DNA of 64,000 nt from DASUCS01 sp041166745 (lineage in GTDB: Bacteria > Actinomycetota > Acidimicrobiia > Acidimicrobiales > JACDCH01), in the NCBI GenBank assembly GCA_041166745.1, contig JBEEGH010000001.1:48599-112598 (forward strand), read 5' to 3'. A program made the position numbers and the translations under genes. This document shows positions 53,912-63,033 of this stretch, one piece after another (within the stretch, counting starts at the first letter, position 1; each line of letters starts with the position of its first letter). Below the pieces are notes generated by a model. That model worked only from the letters and a program-made list of their open reading frames with translations. It did not search any database and was not told the DNA's origin.

Positions 53912-55213
53912 CTACAGAGATTTCTCCGCGAACACCACGTCTCGTCCTCGCGGTTCGGGCACAGCAGCAAGCAGAGGGAGCGCGCTAGTCGACAGCACTG
54001 CCATGCCGATAATCGTGGTGGAAGCCGGAACCTCGGTGAGCAGGCCAACGACCACAAGTCCGACGGAGCCGGCACCGACGATGACGGCATTGACGAATGA
54101 TGTGAGAGTCGCACGTACTTCGGTCGGAAATAGTTCAGCAACAAACGCTGCTCGCACGGAGTGGATGCCCGCGCTCGCTCCACCCAGGACGAAGAACCCG
54201 GGGGCATACAGGAAACGCACACGCGTGAAGACAACGATGGCGCCAACGGCGAAGGCAATGACCGCACCCAGGGTTATCGGCTTTCTACCAATGCGATCAC
54301 TCACCTTCCCGCCGACAACAAACCCCAACAGAGTGGCTGGCGCAGCTGCGAACACGATGAGCGTGAACAGACCCGACCATCCGTAATCGGCCTGGGCGAG
54401 GTCAGCGGCGTAGAAGAAGGCTGTCGTGTCGAGCATGCCGACGAGTCCAAAGATGATGCTCAGACGCAGAAGGTTCGACCGGTCAGCCGGCGTGATCGCC
54501 GGCCACCATCGCTGTTGTACGCGTTTGGCGTCGGATGCGACGACGAACGCTCGTGTCTCGTTGAGGTTGCGTCGCAAGTAGGCGACGAGAGCCAACGGGA
54601 TGAGGGCCACCACATAGAACAACCGCCATCCCAGCGTGGTCGAGTCGACAACGAGCAACAGAACGGCAACGAGACCAAACCCAGGTGTCGCCACGACTCC
54701 CAACAAGCTGAGGCCGGCGCCGCGCCGGTCTGGACGTAACTCTTCGGTGAGTACGACCGCGGCGAGGGCCTCTTCTGTCGCCAGAAACATTCGCGAGACC
54801 ACCTGGCAGACCACAAACGCCACGAGGCCGGCCGCTGCCGCCGTGCTGGCGGTGGCGATGGTGGACACGATGATTGTCGCCAGCAGCATTCTTCTTCGGC
54901 CCCAGCGATCGGCGAGCCGCAGCGTTCCGACACTCCCGATCGCGGCGAGACGGATGATGGCGACCCCGACTCCGAAGGATCCGATGCTCACGTGCAGGCC
55001 GCTTGCTAGCGCGGGCGCGGCCAACGTCAGCAAGCCCAGGTCGTAGTTGGTGAAGAAGCCGACGAAGGCGAGAGGCAGCAGCACGCGGTACTCGTGAGAG
55101 TTGAGGCGTGCGATGCGCCAACCCGTCGGTTCTGTTTGGTCGTCTGAGAGGACAGGCGGAAGGTTCGATCGCGCGTCGATCGGCAAGGAACGCTCAGCCG
55201 GTACGACAGCCAT
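53912..55213 (-). CDS. MFS transporter
   Basis: The 433-aa protein has about twelve hydrophobic segments and the MFS loop motif LADRWGRRRMLL between segments two and three, repeated as KVSDRIGRKPITL in the second half. This is the pattern of sugar-porter/metabolite:H+ symporter-like carriers. It begins at ATG 55213, 18 bp after the stop of the DUF962 gene, and is the last gene of a TetR-led operon. Export or uptake of a lipid-derived or aromatic compound is possible; the substrate is not readable. Confidence 0.85.
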   Translation of the reverse strand: MAVVPAERSLPIDARSNLPPVLSDDQTEPTGWRIARLNSHEYRVLLPLAFVGFFTNYDLGLLTLAAPALASGLHVSIGSFGVGVAIIRLAAIGSVGTLRLADRWGRRRMLLATIIVSTIATASTAAAAGLVAFVVCQVVSRMFLATEEALAAVVLTEELRPDRRGAGLSLLGVVATPGFGLVAVLLLVVDSTTLGWRLFYVVALIPLALVAYLRRNLNETRAFVVASDAKRVQQRWWPAITPADRSNLLRLSIIFGLVGMLDTTAFFYAADLAQADYGWSGLFTLIVFAAAPATLLGFVVGGKVSDRIGRKPITLGAVIAFAVGAIVVFTRVRFLYAPGFFVLGGASAGIHSVRAAFVAELFPTEVRATLTSFVNAVIVGAGSVGLVVVGLLTEVPASTTIIGMAVLSTSALPLLAAVPEPRGRDVVFAEKSL

Positions 55214-55231
55214 GAGGCGCGGTGACCTCTC

Positions 55232-55576
55232 TCATGGCGTAGCTGTCTCCCGTTGTGCCCGAGCACGGTGATGGCGGGAGATCACGTCTCCGACTTCCTC
55301 ACACCAGTATGCGAGTCCCGTGAGTTGGTACGTGATGAGTCCTTTGGTGGTGGCGGGTTTGTTGCCCTCGAAGATGCGATGACCAGCGACCTGGATGATC
55401 CAGCCGCCAACCAACATCGACAGTCCGACGAGGGGTCGCACGACGAGCAACGGGAAGGACAGGACAATCGTCGGGATGCCGACGAGATGAGTTGCTCGCA
55501 CGCCGCGGCTCTGATGTTGTGCGCGGTAGTACGCCATCTTGGCGGAGAAGGGCGCGGATGCTAGGGGAATCTCCAT
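55232..55576 (-). CDS. DUF962 (Mpo1-like) membrane protein
   Basis: The 114-aa protein shows the DUF962 pattern: MAYYRAQHQSRGVRATHLVG (His-x-x-x-(R)-x-x-H) and GWIIQVAGHRIFEGNKPA, with two or three hydrophobic segments. Yeast Mpo1 of this family is an Fe(II)-dependent dioxygenase that shortens 2-hydroxy fatty acids; bacterial members are little studied. It is the third gene of the operon, 15 bp after a second DUF962 gene. A lipid-related oxidation role is family knowledge, not shown here. Confidence 0.75.
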   Translation of the reverse strand: MEIPLASAPFSAKMAYYRAQHQSRGVRATHLVGIPTIVLSFPLLVVRPLVGLSMLVGGWIIQVAGHRIFEGNKPATTKGLITYQLTGLAYWCEEVGDVISRHHRARAQRETATP

Positions 55577-55591
55577 GAGGGTTCGCTTTCT

Positions 55592-55975
55592 TTAGGAAGA
55601 TGACCTCGCGACGAGATCGTCGCTAATGGCGCTGGAGCTGGAATGGGTGTCGAACCAGCGATGAGCGATGCCGGAGAGTTCCGCGTCGCGGCCGCGCAAC
55701 ATGGTGGCGATCATCCGCATGTCGCCGCGGAACGACCACAGCGGATGGCCGAATGCGGCCGGGTTGTTGCGCTCGATGAACCAATGCGCTGGCCATGCGG
55801 CGCCATAGCCAAACACCGGCAGCGCCGGGATCAGCAGCCATCGTGCGGTGACGATCCCCGCGACAGAAAGAGCCGCGCCCGACAGTGTCCCCACGAGGTG
55901 AAGCCATCGGGTTGGTCTGCGGCTGTGCATGGCGACGTAGTACGGCCAAAACTGCGCGAACGATTCGAACGTCAT
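55592..55975 (-). CDS. DUF962 (Mpo1-like) membrane protein, second copy
   Basis: This 127-aa protein is a distant paralogue of the next gene. FAQFWPYYVAMHSRRPTRWL followed by HLVGT gives the first histidine motif, and FGYGAAWPAHWFIERNNPA the second (H-x-x-I-E-x-N-x-P). Two hydrophobic segments lie between them. Its start overlaps the TetR stop (ATGA), so it is co-translated with the repressor. Two DUF962 proteins in tandem may form a heterodimer or act on related substrates. Confidence 0.75.
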   Translation of the reverse strand: MTFESFAQFWPYYVAMHSRRPTRWLHLVGTLSGAALSVAGIVTARWLLIPALPVFGYGAAWPAHWFIERNNPAAFGHPLWSFRGDMRMIATMLRGRDAELSGIAHRWFDTHSSSSAISDDLVARSSS

Positions 55976-56589
55976 GTGGTCACGTCGTCTCGAGTGCGAT
56001 GGGCGATGGACTTCAATGCCCGAAGGTGATCCTCCGGAGGCCGTTGCCCATGCGGATGCAAAGCGATGAGCGCGACGCCGTCCATCAGCGCGAACGCGAA
56101 ATCGCGACCAATCTCGTGGAACTCATTGTCAGCATCGACAGAGGGAAACATCGCAGCGAAGACCGCTCCTGTCTCTGCGTCGAACCGGCGATCCATCGCG
56201 ACGACGGCTCGGGCCAACTCCGAATCCGTTCGCGCCGCAACCCACAGCTCCACCCACGCCACGAACGCTGGCCCCTGGAACATTGACCAGAGCAGATCGA
56301 TAGCGGCGTCGACTGGGTCGGCGCCCGGATCGAATCGTTCGAACGCCTCGCGGAACTCTTGCACTCGACGCTCGAATAGGCGCTCGACGGCTGCTGTCAA
56401 TAACTCCGCTCGTGTCCGGAAGTGGTGCAGCTGAGCGCCGCGCGAAACGCCAGCGCGTCGCGCGGTTTCCATTGTGGTCGTCGCGGAGTAGCCCACCTCC
56501 ACCAGCGACTCCAGCGCGGCGTCCAACAGAGCAGCTCGAGTGGCAACGCTGCGTTCTTGCACCTTTCGTGCGGCGGACGGCCGTGCCAT
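55972..56589 (-). CDS. TetR-family repressor
   Basis: The 205-aa protein has an N-terminal TetR helix-turn-helix: ALLDAALESLVEVGYSATTT, then ARRAGVSRGAQLHHFRTRAE (residues about 15-65). A helical ligand-binding C-terminus with DPGADPVDAAIDLLWSMFQGP follows. It is the first gene of the minus-strand operon with the two DUF962 genes and the MFS carrier and should repress it; a possible operator lies 26-43 bp upstream of its ATG at 56589. Confidence 0.9.
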   Translation of the reverse strand: MARPSAARKVQERSVATRAALLDAALESLVEVGYSATTTMETARRAGVSRGAQLHHFRTRAELLTAAVERLFERRVQEFREAFERFDPGADPVDAAIDLLWSMFQGPAFVAWVELWVAARTDSELARAVVAMDRRFDAETGAVFAAMFPSVDADNEFHEIGRDFAFALMDGVALIALHPHGQRPPEDHLRALKSIAHRTRDDVTT

Positions 56590-56614
56590 GGGCCCGTTGT
56601 ACGGGCAGACAACT

Positions 56615-56632
56615 AATCAGTCAATGGTGATT
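56615..56632. promoter_or_regulatory. Candidate TetR operator
   Basis: AATCA-N8-TGATT forms an imperfect palindrome within CTAATCAGTCAATGGTGATT, immediately upstream of the tetR gene. Autoregulation is typical for TetR. The symmetry is limited to five bases per arm. Confidence 0.3.
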
Positions 56633-56709
56633 GTTTTTTGTGCGGACGACCTGCCCTTCGTGCGCACCGATGGCCCTTCTTCGTGGGTGACGGAGGGGCT
56701 CGTCGCTTC

Positions 56710-57235
56710 TTAAAGAAGGTCGTGAAACGGCTCCGGATCTCCGACGCTGGTCGACGATGTCTCTCGTCGTAGGAACTCGATGCCCGCTGGCCAGCGCGCG
56801 ACATGTTGATCCCCGTTGGTCAGGTACCGAATGAATGTCACGTCATCGATGTCCACGCGTGAAGAGGTGGAAGAAGGGCTCAACCGGACGCCAGCCGAGC
56901 CGCTCGGCCGCGTCGCAGTACCGTGCCCGCCGCTCGCGGTCGTCGACGGCGGTTGCTCGGCCCCTGAGTTTCACCTCGCCCTCGTCGCCTTCGCGACGGG
57001 TGACGATGCTGTGAATCAGGATTCGATCGTCGCGCTCGAGATCACGAGCCTTGCGCGACTTCCACATCATGGAGAGCCACAGGTCCCCGTCGAGGATGAC
57101 GGGTTCGACCGGACTCAACCGGGGCGCTCCGTCGGGTCGCACCGTGACGACGAGCAGCACGCCGGGATCGATCAGCCGAGCGTGCACTTTGGCAGCGAGC
57201 CGCGGTGAGCTGTCGACGAGATCACTCCAGTGCAT
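56710..57235 (-). pseudogene. PNPOx-like flavin/F420 enzyme gene, frameshifted
   Basis: The first 125 residues from ATG 57235 (MHWSDLVDSSPRLAAKVHAR then LLVVTVRPDGAPRLSPVEP) form a split-barrel domain of the pyridoxamine 5'-phosphate oxidase family. It stops at FFHLFTRGHR near 56843. In the next frame the protein clearly continues VDIDDVTFIRYLTNGDQHV and then WPAGIEFLRRE, to a stop at 56710. A single-base change around 56853 (LFTR/VDID junction) explains both. It may be a recent pseudogene or a base-calling error. Confidence 0.7.
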
Positions 57236-57345
57236 CTGTGACCCCTCTCACAGCGCTGCGTCGTGCCTGCATGGACAGTCCGTTCACGGGCGGGCGTCGG
57301 CTTTGCCTGTCTGTGACATCACTGACTCCTCGCATACGACGATCG

Positions 57346-58086
57346 CTATTCATCGAGACGCCCGGGACGCCACCCGTACACGGAGAAGCGCTCGATTACG
57401 TCGTCGTTTCGCGGCTTCCATGTCAGTCCGACCGCCTGGTCGATGCTGCGCCGACCAGTCACAGTGCGGAGAAGCTCAAATGGTGTGCCGGCGACAACAA
57501 ACTCGGCGCCACCGTCTCCAATCGCTTCTCGCGGCTCCTGGCCACTGTCAACAAGCAGGCAGAGTTGGTGCTTCGCCTCTCGCTGTACAAGATCGATTGC
57601 GAATGGGGCCCAGAACCGCAACGCTGCCACGACAATCGGGTCATCTCGATGCGAGGTGCTACCGCTCGCGCCGAGAAGGTCGAAGAGATGTACCGCAATA
57701 TCCGGGGCGAGAGCAGCGAGGACAATCGCCGGTGCGTCGGCTTCGATCGTCTCCCATTGCGCGATCAACACACCGACGGAAGTGGCCCGGCGCTCTTGCA
57801 GGCCACTAGCGATCCATTTTTCTTGGCGAGCGAGAGCGCGAGCACGCTCGTCGGGATCGGGCGCGGAGATCGCGGCCATCGAGTCGAGAACCGGGAAGTC
57901 TCCTTCGCATGCGGCCCGCAACTGATGTACTTGGTGCGCGACCAGATCGTGCACGTCCCAGCCGGGACACGCCGGTACGGGCAGTGTGTCGCTGGTCGAT
58001 GCCAGCGACTCCAAGAACATCTTGTGCGCGTGGAGATAGGAGCTGATCTCCTCGCCCGGTCGCCCTGCAGGGGGTGACGTCGTCAT
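57346..58086 (-). CDS. MDMPI/DinB-like mycothiol-dependent enzyme
   Basis: The 246-aa protein has the N-terminal DinB-like helical bundle of the maleylpyruvate isomerase family: VPACPGWDVHDLVAHQVHQL (typical 'P-x-W-x-V-x-D-L-x-x-H') followed by EGDFPVLD. The C-terminal part GLTWKPRNDDVIERFSVYGW resembles the second domain. Family members use mycothiol as thiol cofactor, which supports an actinobacterial host. AAGGTGG precedes ATG 58086; GTG 58095 is an alternative. It is followed upstream by a second family member on the same strand. Confidence 0.8.
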   Translation of the reverse strand: MTTSPPAGRPGEEISSYLHAHKMFLESLASTSDTLPVPACPGWDVHDLVAHQVHQLRAACEGDFPVLDSMAAISAPDPDERARALARQEKWIASGLQERRATSVGVLIAQWETIEADAPAIVLAALAPDIAVHLFDLLGASGSTSHRDDPIVVAALRFWAPFAIDLVQREAKHQLCLLVDSGQEPREAIGDGGAEFVVAGTPFELLRTVTGRRSIDQAVGLTWKPRNDDVIERFSVYGWRPGRLDE

Positions 58087-58120
58087 CGGAACCACCTTGG
58101 TCCTCCGGACGCAGCCGTCC

Positions 58121-58786
58121 TTAGCGATAGACGTTGATTGTCTCGTCCAGAGCGAAGACGGCGGGGTCGGCCCGGCCGGTGACCACGAGTACGAAAGTCA
58201 GCGCGTCTCCGGAAATGTCCGGATGCCCACCGCGCCCTATGGAGAGTGGTGGGAATCCATCGAGTTTCAGCGTCGCCGAGCCCCAACCTCGTCGAGTTAG
58301 CAGGTCAGTCAGAAAGGACACCGACGCTCGCAGGCCGGCTCCTCGATCCGACGACAATCCCAGCGCGGCACGGATGTCGTCGGTGTGGATCCAGGCGTCA
58401 TTCCAGATGCCTTCCACGCCGTGACCAACTGTTCCGCCTAGTCCCGATGGTCCTGGACCATTCCACCCGGCGTCATCAAGGCTTGCTACGACGCGATTAG
58501 CGGTGGCAGCAGCCTCGTGAAGCTCATCGGCGATCTGGTGAGGCGTTCGTCCACTTCGTTCTTTGACCTGTATCGCGGTCGCGTCCGGACCGGCGAGCCG
58601 ATCGAAGCGGCCGGCGACGATGTCCACGAGCTGACCCGTGACATGGGCTGCAATGTCACTGATGGTCCAGCCCGTGCAACGCGTCGGACTCTTCCACTGG
58701 GCGTCATCCAGCGAACGGATGAGGTCCTCCAGCGCAGAAAGCTGAGCGGCTGTTCCGGCGACGACTTCTGACCTTGGAAGTGTCAT
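58121..58786 (-). CDS. MDMPI/DinB-like mycothiol-dependent enzyme, second copy
   Basis: The 221-aa protein shows the same fold: ALEDLIRSLDDAQWKSPTRC, then GWTISDIAAHVTGQLVDIV with the metal-ligand His, and GTVGHGVEGIWNDAWIHTDD. It is likely a soluble metal- and mycothiol-dependent transferase or isomerase. ATG 58786 is chosen because the much longer upstream frame is a shadow of the Argonaute gene. It lies 34 bp before the other family member, so the two probably form a small operon. Confidence 0.8.
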   Translation of the reverse strand: MTLPRSEVVAGTAAQLSALEDLIRSLDDAQWKSPTRCTGWTISDIAAHVTGQLVDIVAGRFDRLAGPDATAIQVKERSGRTPHQIADELHEAAATANRVVASLDDAGWNGPGPSGLGGTVGHGVEGIWNDAWIHTDDIRAALGLSSDRGAGLRASVSFLTDLLTRRGWGSATLKLDGFPPLSIGRGGHPDISGDALTFVLVVTGRADPAVFALDETINVYR

Positions 58787-58821
58787 GAGTTCCCGTTCGC
58801 TGGTCGCGCTTCGCTTGTGTC

Positions 58822-58842
58822 GCGCCACGTCTATCGTGGCGC
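58822..58842 (-). terminator. Hairpin after the Argonaute gene
   Basis: GCGCCACG (58822-58829) and CGTGGCGC (58835-58842) form a perfect 8-bp stem with loop TCTAT. It lies 37 bp downstream of the Argonaute stop on the minus strand and 36 bp before the next gene. Confidence 0.5.
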
Positions 58843-58878
58843 CCCCGAGTACTTCAAGGTGCGCGCGTTCGTCGCGCG

Positions 58879-60306
58879 CTACATGAAGTGCCGGAAGGGG
58901 AACGGTCCGCCGGCGAGGCTGGGGAAACGGCGGAGGATCTGGGCGAGGTCTTTGGCGTCGGCGATGGTGACGGGGATGTGGTTGTACAGGGCGTCGTTGT
59001 TCCAGTCCATCTTGGACAGTGCGAGAACTTCGGCGGCGACCTCTTCGGCGTCGCCGTGTCCCGCGAACCGTGTCAGCACGACGGGGTGGGGAACCCCGCG
59101 GCCCTCTTTGTAGTAGTTGCCTCGCCGCGCGACCGCGGGTGCGTTGCCTTGGGTCCACAACAGCAGATCCCGGTCGGACAAGTTGATGAGGGTCCCGCGC
59201 AGCACGGGCCAGCTGTCGGGTTGCCCGTCGCCGGTGCCTCGCACGCCGCGCCATGGGGTGTCTTGTTGGACTTGGATGAGTTCGACGTCGGGGATCCGTC
59301 CCAGGGCGTCGAATGCTCCTTCGGTCTCGATGCCCGTGAAGGGTGTGGTCTTGTGCACGACGACCCGCCGGGGCAGCGCTCCTTGGTGTTGTGCTTGGTA
59401 GAGCTGCACGCCGCGGGCCAGCACCGCGTGCATTTGACGGCGGTTGAGATACGGGTTGTCGCCGTCGATGCGGGTGCCGTCTTCTTCGGTGGCGGTGTAG
59501 CCGACGAACTCGAGGCCGGTACCGCGGTCGTCGAACACTTGGGCGACGCAACGCACGAAACGTTGGGCGTGCGCGGACCGAAGTGCGTAACCGATGCCCA
59601 CGTACGCGGTGCCGGGACGAGTCTCGGCCAGCTTCCAGGGCACGCCGCCGCCCTTCGTGTACAGGGCGATGGCAAGCCGCCACGCGACGCTGCACCGGTC
59701 CGCGTAGTTGAGGGCATCGTCGAGAATGATTTGGGTGGCGATGCCCCGTCGGGCGGCGGCCGCCTTGAGTGAGTGGCGAAGGTCGAAGTCGTCGGGCCCG
59801 CGGAACCATTGCGACCAACGCGCCGGGAGGCGCACGACGAGGACGTCGAATGCGGATCGGTTCCGGGCCGCGACGGAGACGGCGGCTTCGACGGTGTCCA
59901 CGATCACTTGACGCGGATCGGAGGCGGCGTGGATTCGGTCGTCGAGATCAGCCAGGAAGGGAACGTTCGCCTCGTCGCCGGCCACGCTGATGTCGACGTC
60001 GAAGACGGCGCGGAACCCGGGATAGTCGACTAGGTAATCGGGTCGCTCCTGGGGTTTGTGGGCGGCGCGCAGCTCGTCGACGATTCGCCGGGCGACGCCG
60101 AGTTCTTCCTGCGGTGCGACGATCGCCAGCCTGATCGTGTCCTTGAAGCCGGTGAGCAGTGCGCCGCTGAACGGTCCGTGGGCGACCAGGCCGCGCAACG
60201 GATGCGAGTCGATCCCACGGGTTTGGTGTCGGTCGCCGAAGGCCAGTTGCGGCTCGGCCAGCTCTCGGAACGCCGGGAGTTCGGCGCGGACGTAGGCCGT
60301 GGTCAC
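58879..60306 (-). CDS. Short prokaryotic Argonaute (MID-PIWI)
   Basis: The 475-aa protein has a MID-PIWI organisation: FDVLVVRLPARWSQWF in MID, GTAYVGIGYALRSA as the first PIWI strand, HKTTPFTGIETEGAFDAL and a C-terminal MDWNNDALYNHIPVTIADAK. The first catalytic Asp of the slicer tetrad is a Gly (VGIGY), typical for inactive short Argonautes. It should bind a guide RNA and target DNA and signal to the SIR2-APAZ partner. GTG 60306 overlaps the SIR2 stop (GTGA), the usual arrangement of SPARSA operons. Confidence 0.9.
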   Translation of the reverse strand: MTTAYVRAELPAFRELAEPQLAFGDRHQTRGIDSHPLRGLVAHGPFSGALLTGFKDTIRLAIVAPQEELGVARRIVDELRAAHKPQERPDYLVDYPGFRAVFDVDISVAGDEANVPFLADLDDRIHAASDPRQVIVDTVEAAVSVAARNRSAFDVLVVRLPARWSQWFRGPDDFDLRHSLKAAAARRGIATQIILDDALNYADRCSVAWRLAIALYTKGGGVPWKLAETRPGTAYVGIGYALRSAHAQRFVRCVAQVFDDRGTGLEFVGYTATEEDGTRIDGDNPYLNRRQMHAVLARGVQLYQAQHQGALPRRVVVHKTTPFTGIETEGAFDALGRIPDVELIQVQQDTPWRGVRGTGDGQPDSWPVLRGTLINLSDRDLLLWTQGNAPAVARRGNYYKEGRGVPHPVVLTRFAGHGDAEEVAAEVLALSKMDWNNDALYNHIPVTIADAKDLAQILRRFPSLAGGPFPFRHFM

Positions 60307-62069
60307 GCCGCGCCTCGTTCGACGAAGGGTGCCAGTCGTTTGAGTGTGAACGTGGCGTCGGTGCCGTCGTCGATGCCGAGGGCGTGCACCTTGGCCTCCT
60401 TGGATTGCGCGCACAGGATGTCGGCCCATGCTTTCAGTAGGGCGGTGTAGGTCCGGTTGTAGCGGCGAGCCTGGCGCTCTCTCGTCCATTCGCGTCGGCG
60501 GAACGATTCCGTGTCGTCGTCGACGGGTTCGTGCCAGACCATGGGGGTGTAGATGAGCCACAGGGTCTGATAGCGATGCTCGAGGCGCACCTCGACGCCT
60601 TCGGCCCAACGACCTCCACCGGGGATGTCACCGGCGAGGCCATCGCGCAGCACCCCACGAAGCGGCACGAACGCCGGCGACGTCTGTCGTTCCCGGTCGA
60701 CCACCAGCAGGCGCCGGCGACGCTGGCTGCGCAGGAGCGGCCGCTCCCGTTCCAGGGCGCGGGTCAACGCGTCGTAGAGCAGGCCGAGGTCGGCCGAGTC
60801 TTGGCTCTTCACTCGGAAGGGGTCGACCGGCGCGTAATCGAGGCTGGGATTGTTGTCACCGAACGCGACGAGCAGGTCGGCGTCGCGTCCATAGGCGAGG
60901 ACGCCGTCTTGGCGGCGTGCCGCGACGACGTTGACCTGCGCCTGTTCGATCGCGTGAACCACCGCGGCGGTGCCGCCGATGTCGCACCGGACGAGACGAG
61001 CGGTCCGCGGGTGTTCCGCAACGGCGATGGCGTTGAGCCGGATCTTGGGCCATCGTCCCCCGCGGGCTGGTCGAGCAAAAGGAGATACGCGCGACGCCGG
61101 CTGGAATCGGCGGAACAGACCATCAAGCCGTTCTTCGGTCGGGAGCAGCAAGCGCACCGACTGCATGAGCTCCTCGAAACTGGGCACCTCGACGACGTGC
61201 GTGGTGACGCCCGCGGCGCGGGCGCGGTCGAGCAGATCGCGCACTCGCGGCAACAGGCTCGTCGACGACGACGTGACCCAGTACAAGCCGCCGTTGTAGG
61301 GGTGGTCGGCCGTGAGTGCGTCGGTGAGGCAGTCCATGACCGAGTCGTCCCGCCCGCTGTAGCCGACGATCACGAGGCCTCGGGTGCGCATTGCTTCCGT
61401 GAGCGTGCGGCGTAGCGCGTTGTCGGTGGCGCGTAGTTCGGTCGTCGTGTTGTTGAGCCGTTCTGATTGGAAGTCGCCGTGCAGTTTCACCAGCAGCGGT
61501 CGGGCGGTGTCGGTGAACGCCGAGTGCGCCAAGGTCGGGTTGTCGAGGCTGGCGACGGTCAGCCAGCGCGGCTTGCCCGCGACCTCGTTGGCTGCCTGCT
61601 CCAACACGTCGTCGAAGTTCGTGGTCCACACCACATGCGCCAAGCCGAGGTGCCACATGGCCGCCAGGACCAGATGGCCGAGGGCCGGCTTCGGGTTGGC
61701 GTCGTGCAGTACTTGTTCGATCTTTCGTTGACGGCTGGCGGCGTCGGGATGCACGGCCTCGAAGAGCACCGCGTACTCCTCGGGATGACCCGGTGGCACC
61801 AGGGCGGTGTCGGCCGCGAAGAAGCTGTCGAGACGCAACCGAACATCGGGATCGGCCGCGTCGAGGGAGCTAATCGGGATGCGTTTGGATTGCGCGTAGA
61901 GGGTGCGTTTGAAGTCGTAGATCAGATCGGCGGCGGTCGGCACTCCCGCCGATCGTGAGACTCCGGCGCCGACGAGCCAGTGCAGGTCTCGCCCGCGGCT
62001 GATGAGCTGTCGCACGAACGCGTCGACAGTGAGTGTGCCGCCCGCCGCTGGTGCGTCTGGCGTTTCCAT
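60303..62069 (-). CDS. SIR2-APAZ effector of a SPARSA system
   Basis: The 588-aa protein starts with a SIR2 domain: DLHWLVGAGVSRSAGVPTAA, VVWTTNFDDVLEQAA and LLVKLHGDF with the catalytic-type His. The C-terminal half (from about 300) is an APAZ domain that docks the short Argonaute. In characterised SPARSA systems, guide-directed recognition of invading plasmid or phage DNA activates the SIR2 domain to destroy NAD+ and stop the cell. It precedes the Argonaute gene with a 4-bp overlap. The domain order matches known SPARSA effectors. Confidence 0.9.
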   Translation of the reverse strand: METPDAPAAGGTLTVDAFVRQLISRGRDLHWLVGAGVSRSAGVPTAADLIYDFKRTLYAQSKRIPISSLDAADPDVRLRLDSFFAADTALVPPGHPEEYAVLFEAVHPDAASRQRKIEQVLHDANPKPALGHLVLAAMWHLGLAHVVWTTNFDDVLEQAANEVAGKPRWLTVASLDNPTLAHSAFTDTARPLLVKLHGDFQSERLNNTTTELRATDNALRRTLTEAMRTRGLVIVGYSGRDDSVMDCLTDALTADHPYNGGLYWVTSSSTSLLPRVRDLLDRARAAGVTTHVVEVPSFEELMQSVRLLLPTEERLDGLFRRFQPASRVSPFARPARGGRWPKIRLNAIAVAEHPRTARLVRCDIGGTAAVVHAIEQAQVNVVAARRQDGVLAYGRDADLLVAFGDNNPSLDYAPVDPFRVKSQDSADLGLLYDALTRALERERPLLRSQRRRRLLVVDRERQTSPAFVPLRGVLRDGLAGDIPGGGRWAEGVEVRLEHRYQTLWLIYTPMVWHEPVDDDTESFRRREWTRERQARRYNRTYTALLKAWADILCAQSKEAKVHALGIDDGTDATFTLKRLAPFVERGAA

Positions 62070-62199
62070 CTGGCCTCCTCAACGGGCCCACACCGACAAC
62101 TGGATCTCCGCGACCGAAGCGGTGACGTGAGTATGCGCACCCCCTGTGACAGTGACGGCGGGTGCAGTGCGGCGCCGACCCGCCGGCCGGGCTGTCTGG

Positions 62200-63033
62200 T
62201 CAGTAGTAGCGGCCGTCGTCGAGGGGCGCGACGTTGCTGGTGGTTTCGCTGAACCGGCGCAGTCGGTGCGACGGACTGGTCGGGTGGGCGGTGGGGAGTT
62301 GTCGGTAGCGCACCGTCCGGTCGAAGCGGGCGTGGTCGTACATCTCGTAGTGGTCGATGACCGCGACGCGGGCGCGGGTCGCTTCGGTGTCGTCCCGGTC
62401 GATGACCGCGATCCAGTGGGTGTCGATGAGGATCTTGTAGCGCCCGGGCGGGTCCTCGAGGGTGTGAACCCGGTGCCCTTCGTTGGGTGGGGGGTGGTCG
62501 GGAAGGCCGGTCTCGGTGACGAAGATGAGGGCGTCGAAGCAGAACTCGGCGTCGCCGTCGAGATCGGTGACCGCGACCCGCGCTTGGCTGTCGTCTTCCC
62601 ACAGGCTGACGTCGATCAGGATGAGGTCCCAACCGTCGAGGGTGATGACGTAGCGCTCGAGGGCGTGCGGTGGGGCGATCGGACAGAGACGAACGAACGG
62701 TTCGAGCACGCCGTTACGAGTCGGGTTGAACGTGGTGTCGTGTTCGTCGAGCCACCAGCGCATGGACTCGGCGTGCATCTCGCCCGTGGGTTGCAGTTCG
62801 TCGGCGAGCACCTCGGTCAGCGCGTTCACCGTTGCCGCGTTCTGGGTGGCGTGCGCCAGCAGTCCCCGGGCGACCCTGAGGGCGGGCGGGTCGTCCAGGT
62901 CGGTGAGAGGGATCCAGTGGCGTTCTTGGGGGCCGGGTTCCCACCACGCGATCGGTTCGGGCGTGATGGCCCAGCCATAGATGCCGTCCGGGCACACGGC
63001 CAGCGTGTCGTCGGGGGCGGTCAGCGTTGTCAT
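62200..63033 (-). CDS. DUF6166-like protein, divergent paralogue
   Basis: The 277-aa protein shares with its upstream neighbour the segments ERYVITLDGWDLILIDV, RYKILIDTHWIAVIDRDD and FDRTVRYRQLP with a final HRLRRF. The first about 100 residues have only a faint trace of the DUF6166 start (LLAHATQNAATVNALTEVL). No catalytic motif is visible. It overlaps the paralogue by 4 bp and ends 131 bp before the SPARSA pair on the same strand. The role is unknown. Confidence 0.6.
   Translation of the reverse strand: MTTLTAPDDTLAVCPDGIYGWAITPEPIAWWEPGPQERHWIPLTDLDDPPALRVARGLLAHATQNAATVNALTEVLADELQPTGEMHAESMRWWLDEHDTTFNPTRNGVLEPFVRLCPIAPPHALERYVITLDGWDLILIDVSLWEDDSQARVAVTDLDGDAEFCFDALIFVTETGLPDHPPPNEGHRVHTLEDPPGRYKILIDTHWIAVIDRDDTEATRARVAVIDHYEMYDHARFDRTVRYRQLPTAHPTSPSHRLRRFSETTSNVAPLDDGRYY

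Noticed and set aside
57205..58077. Plus-strand ORF of 290 codons
   Set aside because: It is antisense to the MDMPI gene 57346-58086, which carries clear family motifs; the plus-strand protein has none.
58888..59772. Plus-strand ORF of 294 codons rich in Val, Gly and Asp
   Set aside because: It is the antisense frame of the short Argonaute gene; such long antisense frames are expected in GC-rich genes.
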